From positions 1 through 5,111 of the forward strand of contig CALMWD010000128.1 of assembly GCA_937873105.1 (NCBI GenBank): DNA of 5,111 bases, read 5' to 3'. The notes below the pieces were generated by a model. It worked only from the letters and a program-made list of their open reading frames with translations, was not told where the DNA came from and ran no database searches. Origin of the DNA: an uncultured Rhodanobacteraceae bacterium. GTDB lineage: Bacteria; Pseudomonadota; Gammaproteobacteria; Xanthomonadales; Ahniellaceae. Shown here piece after piece: positions 1 through 5,111 of the stretch. Position numbers and translations under genes: made by a program. Position 1 is the stretch's first letter. Each line of letters opens with the position of its first letter.

Positions 1-397
1 GATTGTTCGGCATCAGCACCAGGTAACGACCGGCCAGGCTGATGAAGGTGGTCAGGGCCGCGCCCTTGTTGCCGCGTTCTTCCTTGTCGACCTGGACGAT
101 GACCTCGCGGCCTTCCTTCAGCAGTTCGCGGATGCCGGCCTTGTTCGGGTCGAGACCGGGCGTGAAGTACTCGCGACCGATTTCCTTGAGCGGCAGGAAG
201 CCGTGGCGCTCGCCGCCGTATTCGACGAAACAGGCCTCGAGGCTGGGTTCGACGCGGGTGATGCGTCCCTTGTAGATGTTCGATTTCTTCTGCTCGCGCG
301 ACGGGATTTCGACATCGAGGTCAAACAGGTTCTGGCCATCGACGATAGCCACACGCAACTCTTCCCGCTGAGTCGCGTTGATCAACATACGCTTCAT
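1..397 (-). CDS. rne: Ribonuclease E, N-terminal part (runs off the left edge)
   Basis: RNase E is the essential endoribonuclease that starts mRNA decay, matures 5S rRNA and tRNAs, and scaffolds the RNA degradosome at the inner membrane. Only the first 132 codons are present. The protein opens [20 protein letters not shown], almost the same as the E. coli RNase E start, and not like RNase G. The S1 RNA-binding domain spans about residues 36-125, with [17 protein letters not shown] (41-57), [16 protein letters not shown] (63-78) and [18 protein letters not shown] (106-123). F57 and F67 sit at the positions of the RNA-contacting phenylalanines of E. coli RNase E. The catalytic DNase I-like domain and the scaffold tail lie outside the window. 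The ATG at 397 is preceded by AAGGAAG (406-412) at 8-nt spacing, which fixes the start. Upstream is a long divergent leader shared with rluC. Confidence 0.97.
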   Translation of the reverse strand, partial: MKRMLINATQREELRVAIVDGQNLFDLDVEIPSREQKKSNIYKGRITRVEPSLEACFVEYGGERHGFLPLKEIGREYFTPGLDPNKAGIRELLKEGREVIVQVDKEERGNKGAALTTFISLAGRYLVLMPNN

Positions 398-549
398 TGT
401 GAATGCTTCCTTGCGCTCCGTGCGCGGCGCCCGCTTCGGCACTGGGTCTGTCGGGTCTTCGCGCGCGGGGCTCGCGCCTCGCCACGCTGCGTTCGACTCT
501 CGGACCCGGCGGCGGTACGCCCCTTCGGGCGCAACAGTACTGGGGTGTT

Positions 550-576
550 GGATTCGGTCGTCTCCTGTCCGAATCC
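550..576. repeat. Inverted repeat in the rne leader, 8-bp perfect stem
   Basis: GGATTCGG (550-557) pairs perfectly with CCGAATCC (569-576) across an 11-nt loop. Read in the rne direction the loop is ACAGGAGACGA, which contains an AGGAG element. It lies about 150 nt upstream of the rne start and would be transcribed if the leader starts near 765. A regulatory hairpin in the autoregulated rne leader is plausible, but only the symmetry is seen directly. Confidence 0.5.
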
Positions 577-715
577 GGACCGGTCGGTGACGTCACACCG
601 AGGCAGAGGCGCTTCCGCGCTATCCGCAAGAGCCCGCCGCTCGGCTACGATGCGCGGGTGCAGGACGTTCTCGTCGCTGCATCATTCCCGCCCCGTCCGC
701 TGCGGCAGGCGCGAC

Positions 716-751
716 AAACGGCTTCGATAAGTGATTGATCGAAGCCCGTTT
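716..751. repeat. Long hairpin (13-bp stem, one bulged base) between rne and rluC
   Basis: The left arm, AAACGGCTTCGAT (716-728), is the reverse complement of the right arm at 738-751 except for one extra C in the CCC of the right arm. The loop is 9 nt (729-737). On the plus strand the structure ends in GTTTT (748-752), so it looks like a weak terminator or attenuator ahead of rluC, though the Ts are partly inside the stem. On the minus strand it would form close to the 5' end of the predicted rne transcript, where stable stems are known to protect mRNAs. Its role is undecided. Confidence 0.5.
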
Positions 752-771
752 TCGACGCTGATCGCAGGCCG

Positions 772-800
772 ATTCTAGCCGCCGATGAGCAAACCCGCAA
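772..800 (-). promoter_or_regulatory. Candidate sigma-70 promoter for rne
   Basis: On the minus strand, TAGAAT (772-777, 5 of 6 to TATAAT) follows a weak -35, TTGCGG (795-800, 3 of 6), at 17-bp spacing. The -35 lies inside the first codons of rluC. Transcription would start near 765, giving a leader of about 368 nt, close to the 361 nt known for E. coli rne. The -10 is good and the -35 is poor, so this is a tentative call. Confidence 0.3.
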
Positions 801-1765
801 ACCCGAGCCCCGCCGGGCCTGAACCCCAGCCTGCGCCGTCGGTCCAGATCCTGACGATTTCCGAGGATCGCGATGGACAGCGACTGGACAATTTCCTGTT
901 CGGGACGCTCAAGGGCGTGCCGAAGACGCATGTCTATCGCCTGTTGCGTACCGGCCAGGTGCGGGTGAACGGCAAGCGTGCCAAGCCCGATACCCGCATC
1001 GCCGCCGGCGACCAGGTGCGGGTGCCGCCGGTGCGTGTGCCCGAGGCGCGTGATCCCGGCCAGGCGCCGGAGCGCCTGCTCAGGGAGGTGCCGGGCTGGA
1101 TCGTGTTCGAGGACCGGCATTACCTCGTGTTCAACAAGCCGAGCGGCATCGCCGCGCATGGCGGCTCCGGGGTCAGCTTCGGCGCGATCGAACTGCTGCG
1201 CCAGGCGCGCCCGGACGAAGCCTTCGAACTGGTGCATCGCCTCGACCGCGACACCAGCGGCGTGCTCGTGTTCGCCAAGCGCCGTCCGGCGCTGACCCAA
1301 TTGCAGACCGAGATCCGCGAGAACCGCACGCGCAAGCGTTATCTGGCCTTGCTGGCGGGGCGGTTGCCGAAGGACAAGATGTTCGTCGATGTCGCGCTCG
1401 CCAAGAACGTGCTGCAGGGCGGCGAACGCATGGTCACCGTCGACGACGAGGGCAAGCCCTCGCGCAGCACCTTCAAGGTCATCGAGCGCCTGCGCGACGC
1501 CACCTTCGTCGAGGTATTGATCGAAACCGGGCGCACGCACCAGATCCGCGTGCATGCCCAGCACCTCGGGTTCCCGCTGCTCGGCGACGACAAATACGGC
1601 GACCCGCAGGCCAACCGGGCCGCGAAGCAGCATGGGCTGAAGCGGCTGTTCCTGCACGCGGCCGAATTCGGCTTCAGTGCCGGCGAACCGCGCCGCGACT
1701 ACCTGTTCCACGCCCCGCTGGCGCCGGAGCTCGAAGCGGTGCTGGCGAACTGGCCGCGGGACTGA
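785..1765 (+). CDS. rluC: 23S rRNA pseudouridine synthase RluC
   Basis: RluC converts U955, U2504 and U2580 (E. coli numbering) of 23S rRNA to pseudouridine during assembly of the large subunit. The 326-residue protein is a typical length. After a Pro-rich start it has an S4 RNA-binding domain (about 20-85, with GQRLDNFL, LKGVPKTHVYRLLRTGQVRV and GDQVRVPPVRVPE). The RluA-type catalytic domain follows, with FNKPSGIAAHGGSGVSFG (116-133), HRLDRDTSGVLVFAK (151-165, catalytic Asp154), GRTHQIRVHAQHLGFPL (249-265) and KRLFLHAAEF (286-295). LKGVPK, the PPVRV segment and HGGSG match RluC rather than RluA or RluD. The ATG at 785 has no clear Shine-Dalgarno sequence, but an in-frame TAG at 776-778 rules out extension upstream and no good internal start exists. 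It is divergent from rne, as in E. coli, and its stop abuts that of the convergent dehydratase gene. Confidence 0.96.
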   Translation: MSKPANPSPAGPEPQPAPSVQILTISEDRDGQRLDNFLFGTLKGVPKTHVYRLLRTGQVRVNGKRAKPDTRIAAGDQVRVPPVRVPEARDPGQAPERLLREVPGWIVFEDRHYLVFNKPSGIAAHGGSGVSFGAIELLRQARPDEAFELVHRLDRDTSGVLVFAKRRPALTQLQTEIRENRTRKRYLALLAGRLPKDKMFVDVALAKNVLQGGERMVTVDDEGKPSRSTFKVIERLRDATFVEVLIETGRTHQIRVHAQHLGFPLLGDDKYGDPQANRAAKQHGLKRLFLHAAEFGFSAGEPRRDYLFHAPLAPELEAVLANWPRD

Positions 1766-2122
1766 TCAGGGCGCGCGTTCGACCTGCAGCGCTTCGACCT
1801 TGGCGGCGCAGATGAAGTCGTTCTCGGACAGGCCGCCGACATCATGGGTATTGAAGCGAACCAGGCAGTGGCCGTAGCCGAGGTCGAGGTCCGGGTGGTG
1901 GTCTTCGACGTGGGCGATCCAGGCCACGGCGTTGACGAAGGTCATGGTGCGGTGGAAGTCGCGGAAGCGGAAGTCCTTGCTGATGAAATGGCCGTCGTCG
2001 GACAGGGCCCAGCCGGGCAGGAGCGCAAGGCGCTGTTCGGCTTCGCCGCGGCTGAGCGCATGCTCGGCGCCCTTGCGCGGCTTGCAATGCTGGGCGGCGA
2101 GCGAGGCGAGCGTGGGGCTCAT
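1766..2122 (-). CDS. phhB: Pterin-4a-carbinolamine dehydratase (PhhB/PCD family)
   Basis: The enzyme dehydrates 4a-hydroxytetrahydrobiopterin to the quinonoid dihydropterin, recycling the cofactor of phenylalanine hydroxylase; bacterial homologues may also have other roles. The product is 118 residues, the usual family size. The signature is clear: [20 protein letters not shown] (71-90), with H75-H76-P77 preceded by E73, then [20 protein letters not shown] (91-110), with H93 and D102 in place. The start at 2122 ([13 protein letters not shown]) follows AGGGAA at 8-nt spacing. An upstream ATG-less extension to 2197 is open but lacks family character and covers the predicted promoter. No phenylalanine hydroxylase gene lies in the window. 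The TGA (1766-1768) directly abuts the rluC TGA on the other strand, leaving no intergenic base. The family is sure; the phhB symbol is by family only. Confidence 0.93.
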   Translation of the reverse strand: MSPTLASLAAQHCKPRKGAEHALSRGEAEQRLALLPGWALSDDGHFISKDFRFRDFHRTMTFVNAVAWIAHVEDHHPDLDLGYGHCLVRFNTHDVGGLSENDFICAAKVEALQVERAP

Positions 2123-2159
2123 CGGCGAATTTCCCTGTCTTGTCGGAGCGACGCGCGGC

Positions 2160-2187
2160 ACCATATCGCCATTGGCCGTATCGTCAA
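2160..2187 (-). promoter_or_regulatory. Candidate sigma-70 promoter for the phhB-type gene
   Basis: On the minus strand, TTGACG (2182-2187, 5 of 6 to TTGACA) and TATGGT (2160-2165, 4 of 6 to TATAAT) are 16 bp apart. They sit about 40 bp upstream of the dehydratase start, inside the 89-bp gap divergent from nfuA. The match is good for a GC-rich genome, but the call rests on consensus alone. I found no comparably good promoter for nfuA in the same gap. Confidence 0.42.
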
Positions 2188-2211
2188 GTATTCGCATTCG
2201 CAGGATTTCCC

Positions 2212-2796
2212 ATGATCTCGATTTCCGACAACGCCCAGAGCCACTTCCGCCGCATCCTCGCCAGCCAGGGCATCGAAGGCATGGGCATCCGCCTCGCCGC
2301 GGTCCACCCGGGCACGGCCAAGGCCGACTGCCGCCTGGAGTTCTGCGAACCGTCCGACCTCGACGGTCGCGAATGGACGCTGGTATGCGAGGGCTTCAAT
2401 CTCTACGTGGACGGTGCCAGCACGCAGTGGCTGGATGCGGCCGAGATCGACTATGTCGGCAACGCGACCGGCGGCCAGTTGACCATCCGCGCACCCCACA
2501 TCAAGGGCCGCGAACCGGATGCCGACGCCAGCATCGTCGAACGCGTGCGTTATGTCCTCGACCACGAGATCGCGCCGCAGCTGGCCGCGCACGGCGGCCG
2601 CGTGACGCTGGAGGAGATCGATGCCGCGGGTGTCGTCGTGCTGCGCTTCGGCGGCGGCTGCCATGGCTGCGGCATGGTCGAGACCACGGTGCGCGAAGGC
2701 ATCGAGAAAACGCTGAAGGCGCGCGTGCCGGGCGTGACCGCGGTGCGCGACGCCACCGACCACAGCTGCGGCGAGCAGCCGTACATCAAGCGCTGA
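2212..2796 (+). CDS. nfuA: Fe-S biogenesis protein NfuA
   Basis: NfuA carries a [4Fe-4S] cluster from the assembly scaffold to target enzymes and protects them under oxidative stress or iron limitation. The protein is 194 residues; E. coli NfuA is 191. An N-terminal degenerate A-type carrier domain (about 1-98) has [19 protein letters not shown] and [18 protein letters not shown]. The C-terminal Nfu domain (about 105-190) contains [19 protein letters not shown] and [19 protein letters not shown], where C150 and C153 form the cluster-binding CxxC. The end, [11 protein letters not shown], is close to the family's PYY-type tail. The ATG at 2212 follows AGGA (2202-2205) at 6-nt spacing. The frame stays open upstream to 2140, but that stretch does not look like NfuA. 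The gene is probably monocistronic, divergent from the dehydratase, with a hairpin terminator 20 bp after its stop. Confidence 0.96.
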   Translation: MISISDNAQSHFRRILASQGIEGMGIRLAAVHPGTAKADCRLEFCEPSDLDGREWTLVCEGFNLYVDGASTQWLDAAEIDYVGNATGGQLTIRAPHIKGREPDADASIVERVRYVLDHEIAPQLAAHGGRVTLEEIDAAGVVVLRFGGGCHGCGMVETTVREGIEKTLKARVPGVTAVRDATDHSCGEQPYIKR

Positions 2797-2812
2797 CGAT
2801 GCCGACGGCAAC

Positions 2813-2840
2813 AAAAAAGCCCCGCACTGGGCGGGGCTTT
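2813..2840 (-). terminator. Rho-independent terminator, bidirectional in form, strongest for the cytochrome operon
   Basis: AAAGCCCCGC (2816-2825) pairs perfectly with GCGGGGCTTT (2831-2840) around the 5-nt loop ACTGG. Read on the minus strand, the stem is followed by six Ts (2818-2813), a textbook intrinsic terminator 27 bp past the end of the cytochrome gene. On the plus strand only three Ts close the stem, so termination of nfuA would be weaker. It sits in the middle of the 70-bp convergent gap. Confidence 0.88.
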
Positions 2841-2866
2841 CGGCCGTCAAGGACGAGCCGCAGTGG

Positions 2867-3199
2867 TCAATGCTGCGGGATTTCCTTGAGATCGCCCTTC
2901 TGGGCCGCGTAGTAGGCCGCGAGATCGTCGATGTCCTGGTCCTTCAGGTTGCCGGCCTGGGCGCCCATGATGGCGTTGGCGCGGGCACCCGAGCGGTAGT
3001 CGCGCAAGACCTTGGCGAGGTAGTCCTCGTGCTGGCCGGCGAGCTTCGGGGTGTTGGCGTCGATCGGGGTGTTGCCGTCGGCGCCGTGGCAGGCCGCGCA
3101 GACCGCGGACTTGGCCTTGCCGGCGGCGGCGTCGCCAGTGGCGAAGGCGGCCGGGGACAGCGCCAACAGGGCGAGGGAGACAAGAGGGAGCATGCGCAT
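2867..3199 (-). CDS. Exported monoheme c-type cytochrome, c4-like (second gene of the pair)
   Basis: This is a small periplasmic electron carrier of cytochrome c class I. The product is 110 residues. It has a signal peptide (1-20, MRMLPLVSLALLALSPAAFA, cleavage after AFA) and one heme site CAACH (C34, C37, H38). M78 in NAIMGAQA is the likely sixth heme ligand. The segment CHGADGNTPIDANTPKLAGQ followed by EDYLAKVLRDYRSGARANAIM closely resembles one heme domain of diheme cytochrome c4, but the second domain is absent from this gene. I prefer the ATG at 3199, with AGGA 8 nt upstream. A GTG at 3214 and an ATG at 3193 are alternatives, the first adding only five residues before the signal peptide. 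The stop of the upstream cytochrome gene is 11 nt away, so the two are cotranscribed. It may serve a terminal oxidase, which is inference. Confidence 0.9.
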   Translation of the reverse strand: MRMLPLVSLALLALSPAAFATGDAAAGKAKSAVCAACHGADGNTPIDANTPKLAGQHEDYLAKVLRDYRSGARANAIMGAQAGNLKDQDIDDLAAYYAAQKGDLKEIPQH

Positions 3200-3210
3200 G
3201 GGATTCGTCC

Positions 3211-3528
3211 TCACTTCGCGGTGGAGAGATACGCCGCGATGTCGGCGATGTCCTGGTCGGAGAAGCTCATCGCCTGCGCCGACATGGTCGCGTGCTTGCG
3301 TTCGCCCTTCTTGTACGCGTTCAGGGCGTTGACCAGGTAGGTCTCGCTCTGGCCGGCAATGCGCGGCACGCTGTACATCGGATAAGTGTTCTTGTAGCCG
3401 GGAATGCCGTGGCAGCCGGTGCAGGTGTAGGCGCGCTTCTTGCCGGCTTCGGCATTGCCGGCGGCATGGGCGTCGAGGGCGAGGCCGCTGGCGGCCAGGG
3501 CCAGCAGGGAGATCAGCAGGCGGGACAT
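3211..3528 (-). CDS. Exported monoheme c-type cytochrome (first gene of the pair)
   Basis: The product is 105 residues. It has a signal peptide (about 1-22, MSRLLISLLALAASGLALDA then HA, cleavage before AGNAEAGKK) and one heme site CTGCH (C36, C39, H40). M82 in KHATMSAQAMSF is the likely distal ligand, with M87 as an alternative. The fold signature of a c4-type domain is visible: VPRIAGQSETYLVNALNAYK (54-73) and SFSDQDIADIAAYLSTAK (88-105). The ATG at 3528 is chosen because it begins a proper signal peptide. AAGGA lies 11 nt upstream, a rather long spacing. The longer reading frame starts only at a TTG (3567) and would bury the signal peptide behind charged residues. It is followed after 11 nt by a second, related cytochrome gene, and the pair ends at the terminator at 2813-2840. 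Confidence 0.9.
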   Translation of the reverse strand: MSRLLISLLALAASGLALDAHAAGNAEAGKKRAYTCTGCHGIPGYKNTYPMYSVPRIAGQSETYLVNALNAYKKGERKHATMSAQAMSFSDQDIADIAAYLSTAK

Positions 3529-3590
3529 CGTCGGATCGGTCCTTCTGTCATGCGGTCGCCATGGCAACCGGGGCGAAAAAACAGCCGCGG

Positions 3591-3619
3591 AGTATACCGG
3601 TCGGGTCCTGCGCTGGGTA
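3591..3619 (-). promoter_or_regulatory. Candidate promoter of the cytochrome operon
   Basis: TATACT on the minus strand (3591-3596) matches TATAAT at 5 of 6 positions and lies 63 bp upstream of the first cytochrome start. The hexamer 17 bp further upstream, TACCCA (3614-3619), is a poor -35, so an activator may be needed or the call may be wrong. The transcript would begin near 3584. Confidence 0.35.
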
Positions 3620-3747
3620 GCCGAATCGTGATCGCCGCCGCCCCGGGATCTGACAGCTGTGACTGTGCAAACGCCCTCCCGAGCGCTGGGATAGGGCCGT
3701 CGTTGATGCTGCGGCAGGCGAGACTTCCGGCCTATGCGTCGCCCATG

Positions 3748-3771
3748 GGTGTTTTATTAACATACAACACC
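3748..3771. promoter_or_regulatory. AT-rich imperfect palindrome upstream of the RND operon, candidate repressor operator
   Basis: The 24-bp site has arms GGTGTT (3748-3753) and AACACC (3766-3771), plus inner TAT (3755-3757) and ATA (3762-3764). This gives 9 of 12 symmetric pairs around a TAAC centre. It is an AT-rich island in a GC-rich gap, 31 bp upstream of the adaptor start. Within it, TATTAA (3755-3760) or TAACAT (3758-3763) could be a -10, although no good -35 is visible. Palindromes overlapping the promoter are typical operators of TetR-family repressors of RND pumps. No regulator gene is present in the window, so the binding protein is unknown. Confidence 0.4.
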
Positions 3772-3802
3772 AGTACTCCCACGCCTTTCACTGGTCCCCA
3801 GC

Positions 3803-4996
3803 ATGCAACCGAAACAACGAATCGGATCCACGATCCTGGCCGGGATCGTGGCCACCAGCCTGATGCTCGCCGGCTGCGGCGGCCCGCCGGGTCAGGCGGA
3901 GCGCAACAAGTCGACCGACAGCGACGTGCCGGTGCCGGTGGAAGCCGCGACCGCGACGCGCAAGGCCATCGTCGCCAGCTATTCGGGGACGGCCGCGCTG
4001 GAACCCGAGAACCAGGCCATGGTCGTCGCCAAGACCAGCGGCGTGCTGCTGAAGCTGATGGTCGAGGAGGGCGACAGTGTGCGCGCCGGCGACCTGCTGG
4101 CCCAGCTCGACCCGGAGAAGCCGCGCCTGGAGCTGGCGCGTGCCGAAGCCAATCTGAAACGCCTGGAGAACGACTTCCGGCGGTCGAGCGACCTGTACCA
4201 GCGCAACCTGGTCAGCGCCGAGGCCCACGAGAAGGCCCGCTTCGACCTGGAGACGCAGAAGGCGGCCTACGACATCGCCAAGCTCGAACTCGACTACACG
4301 CGCATCGTCGCGCCGATCGGCGGGGTGATCTCGGTGCGCATGGTCAAGGAGGGCAACCTCATCCAGATCAATCAGGGCCTCTTCCGCATCGACGATTTCG
4401 ATCCGCTGCTGGCGGTGCTCAACGTGCCCGAGCGCGAACTGACGACCATGCGTCCCGAGCAGACCGTATCGATGCATGTCGACGCGCTGCCGGGCGTGCA
4501 GTTCGAAGGCGTGGTCGCGCGCGTCAGCCCGGTGGTCGATGCCGAGACCGGCACCTTCCGGGTGACCACCGAGTTCCGCGACGCGACGCAACGGCTGATG
4601 TCCGGCATGGGCGGGCGCGTCGATGTGGTCTACGACCAGCGCGGCGACGCGCTGGTGGTGCCGCGCGAAGCCCTGCTCGAGGGCGACGCCGAAGCCGCGG
4701 TGTTCGTGCTCGAGCCGGCACCGGCCGACAAGCCCGATGCACAGAAGCAGGACGCCGAATCCGGCCTCTTCGCGAAATGGTTCGGCGGCAAGAAGCCCGA
4801 TGCCAAGCCCAAGGCCGACGCCAAGCCGGTGCCGGTGTTCCTGGCCAAGCGTCGCGAAGTGAAGCTCGGCTACATGAGCGGCACCGACGCCGAGGTCGTG
4901 GAAGGCCTGAAGGAAGGCGACCGCGTGGTCACCGTCGGCAAGTCGGCGCTGCGTGACGGCGGCCGCGTGCAGATCGTCGAGGCGGACGCGCCATGA
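3803..4996 (+). CDS. RND efflux periplasmic adaptor subunit (membrane fusion protein, lipoprotein)
   Basis: The adaptor links an inner-membrane RND pump to an outer-membrane channel in the periplasm. The 397-residue product has a lipoprotein signal with lipobox LAGC (Cys25). A barrel-sandwich half motif, VVAKTSGVLLKLMVEEGDSV (74-93), is followed by AGDLLAQLDPEKPRLELARA (95-114). A helical hairpin covers about 105-165 and is short, suggesting a shorter coiled coil than in long-hairpin adaptors. The second half, DYTRIVAPIGGVISVRMVKE (164-183), and a beta-barrel region (about 200-285) follow. A Lys/Asp/Ala/Pro-rich insert (about 305-344) separates this from the final membrane-proximal stretch. 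The ATG at 3803 lacks a clear Shine-Dalgarno sequence, yet it is the only start that gives an intact lipoprotein signal. Its stop overlaps the transporter start (ATGA). The substrate cannot be told; drugs, detergents or other toxic compounds are possible. Confidence 0.93.
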   Translation: MQPKQRIGSTILAGIVATSLMLAGCGGPPGQAERNKSTDSDVPVPVEAATATRKAIVASYSGTAALEPENQAMVVAKTSGVLLKLMVEEGDSVRAGDLLAQLDPEKPRLELARAEANLKRLENDFRRSSDLYQRNLVSAEAHEKARFDLETQKAAYDIAKLELDYTRIVAPIGGVISVRMVKEGNLIQINQGLFRIDDFDPLLAVLNVPERELTTMRPEQTVSMHVDALPGVQFEGVVARVSPVVDAETGTFRVTTEFRDATQRLMSGMGGRVDVVYDQRGDALVVPREALLEGDAEAAVFVLEPAPADKPDAQKQDAESGLFAKWFGGKKPDAKPKADAKPVPVFLAKRREVKLGYMSGTDAEVVEGLKEGDRVVTVGKSALRDGGRVQIVEADAP

Positions 4997-5111
4997 GCCT
5001 GATCGAAGTCTCCACGCGCCGCCGCGTCACCATCGGCATGGCGACGATCTCGGTGCTGCTGTTCGGCCTGATCGCGCTCGCCGACCTCAAGGTCAACCTG
5101 CTGCCCGATCT
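4993..5111 (+). CDS. RND efflux inner-membrane transporter, N-terminal fragment (runs off the right edge)
   Basis: Only 39 full codons are present. The protein begins MSLIEVSTRRRVTIGMATIS, followed by a hydrophobic first transmembrane helix (about 13-30, ending VLLFGLIAL) and then ADLKVNLLPDL. A short cytoplasmic start, one helix and a (N)LLPDL-type segment leading into the periplasmic porter domain are the hallmark of AcrB-family (HAE-type) RND proton antiporters. The ATG overlaps the adaptor stop by 4 bp, indicating translational coupling within one operon. The rest of the transporter, and any outer-membrane channel gene, would lie to the right. Confidence 0.88.
   Translation, partial: MSLIEVSTRRRVTIGMATISVLLFGLIALADLKVNLLPD

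Larger units (their letters stand above)
398..784. other. Divergent rne-rluC intergenic region; probable long structured rne 5' leader
   Basis: These 387 bases lie between the rne start (minus strand) and the rluC start (plus strand). I see no convincing gene: the open frames here are Arg/Pro-rich shadows without family resemblance. The region is rich in inverted repeats. They are a small GC hairpin at 518-531 (CGCCC with GGGCG around a 4-nt loop), an 8-bp perfect stem at 550-576, and a 13-bp stem with one bulge at 716-751. In E. coli, rne has a 361-nt leader whose hairpins let RNase E cleave its own mRNA and so autoregulate. A leader of similar length here is an inference from the gap size and from a candidate promoter near 772-800. 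Confidence 0.6.

Noticed and set aside
518..531. Small GC hairpin CGCCC/GGGCG as a terminator
   Set aside because: The stem is only 5 bp and has no T-run on either side. Such stems are common by chance in GC-rich DNA.
203..730. 175-codon plus-strand frame opposite rne and into the leader
   Set aside because: It starts antisense to the conserved S1 domain of RNase E and continues as an Arg/Ser/Pro-rich sequence through a non-coding leader, with no ribosome binding site or family signal.
620..1711. 363-codon open frame on the minus strand opposite rluC
   Set aside because: It lies antisense to a clearly conserved rluC. The translation is His/Arg/Ala-rich with no family resemblance, as expected of shadow frames in GC-rich DNA.
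2140..2211. Longer N-terminal start for NfuA
   Set aside because: The extra 24 residues do not resemble NfuA, and they overlap the predicted dehydratase promoter. The ATG at 2212 has a good AGGA at the right spacing and gives the family's usual start.
2119..2850. 243-codon open frame on the minus strand opposite nfuA
   Set aside because: It is a shadow of nfuA; its composition is typical of an antisense frame and no domain is recognisable.
3651..3662. Short palindrome ACAGCTGT in the cytochrome-RND gap
   Set aside because: Eight symmetric bases are too few to call an operator, and the flanks do not extend the symmetry convincingly.
3292..4956. 554-codon plus-strand open frame crossing the cytochrome gene, the gap and the adaptor
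   Set aside because: It runs antisense to a cytochrome gene and out of frame with the adaptor, both well supported. The product is Arg/Gly/Ala-rich without motifs, and the length reflects high GC only.

Overview
The window reads as an ordinary chromosomal segment of a GC-rich gammaproteobacterium. The gene set and the look of the proteins (RNase E, RluC, NfuA, c4-type cytochromes, an RND pump) suggest the Xanthomonadales/Lysobacterales group. That placement is an inference from general protein character, not from a database comparison. I see no insertion sequence, phage gene, CRISPR array, tRNA or rRNA, and no clear sign of recent transfer.

Layout, left to right. (1) The 5' end of rne (RNase E) lies on the minus strand and runs off the left edge. 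(2) A 387-bp divergent intergenic region carries the probable long rne leader, two strong inverted repeats and a candidate rne promoter. (3) rluC (23S rRNA pseudouridine synthase) is on the plus strand. (4) A phhB-type pterin-4a-carbinolamine dehydratase is on the minus strand, and its stop codon directly abuts that of rluC. (5) nfuA (Fe-S carrier) is on the plus strand, divergent from the dehydratase across 89 bp. (6) A strong hairpin terminator lies between nfuA and a convergent two-gene operon of small exported monoheme c-type cytochromes on the minus strand. (7) A 274-bp divergent region holds an AT-rich imperfect palindrome that resembles a repressor operator. (8) A lipoprotein RND periplasmic adaptor is on the plus strand and overlaps by 4 bp the start of an RND inner-membrane transporter, which runs off the right edge.

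How the genes fit together. rne and rluC belong to RNA processing and ribosome maturation and form the divergent pair also known from E. coli. NfuA supplies Fe-S clusters, and the cytochrome pair carries electrons in the periplasm. The last two genes begin an efflux operon. These are separate housekeeping and efflux units, not one pathway. I did not find a convincing undescribed system. The points most worth a second look are the structured rne leader, the cytochrome pair that looks like a split cytochrome c4, the palindrome upstream of the RND operon, and a charged low-complexity insert in the RND adaptor.
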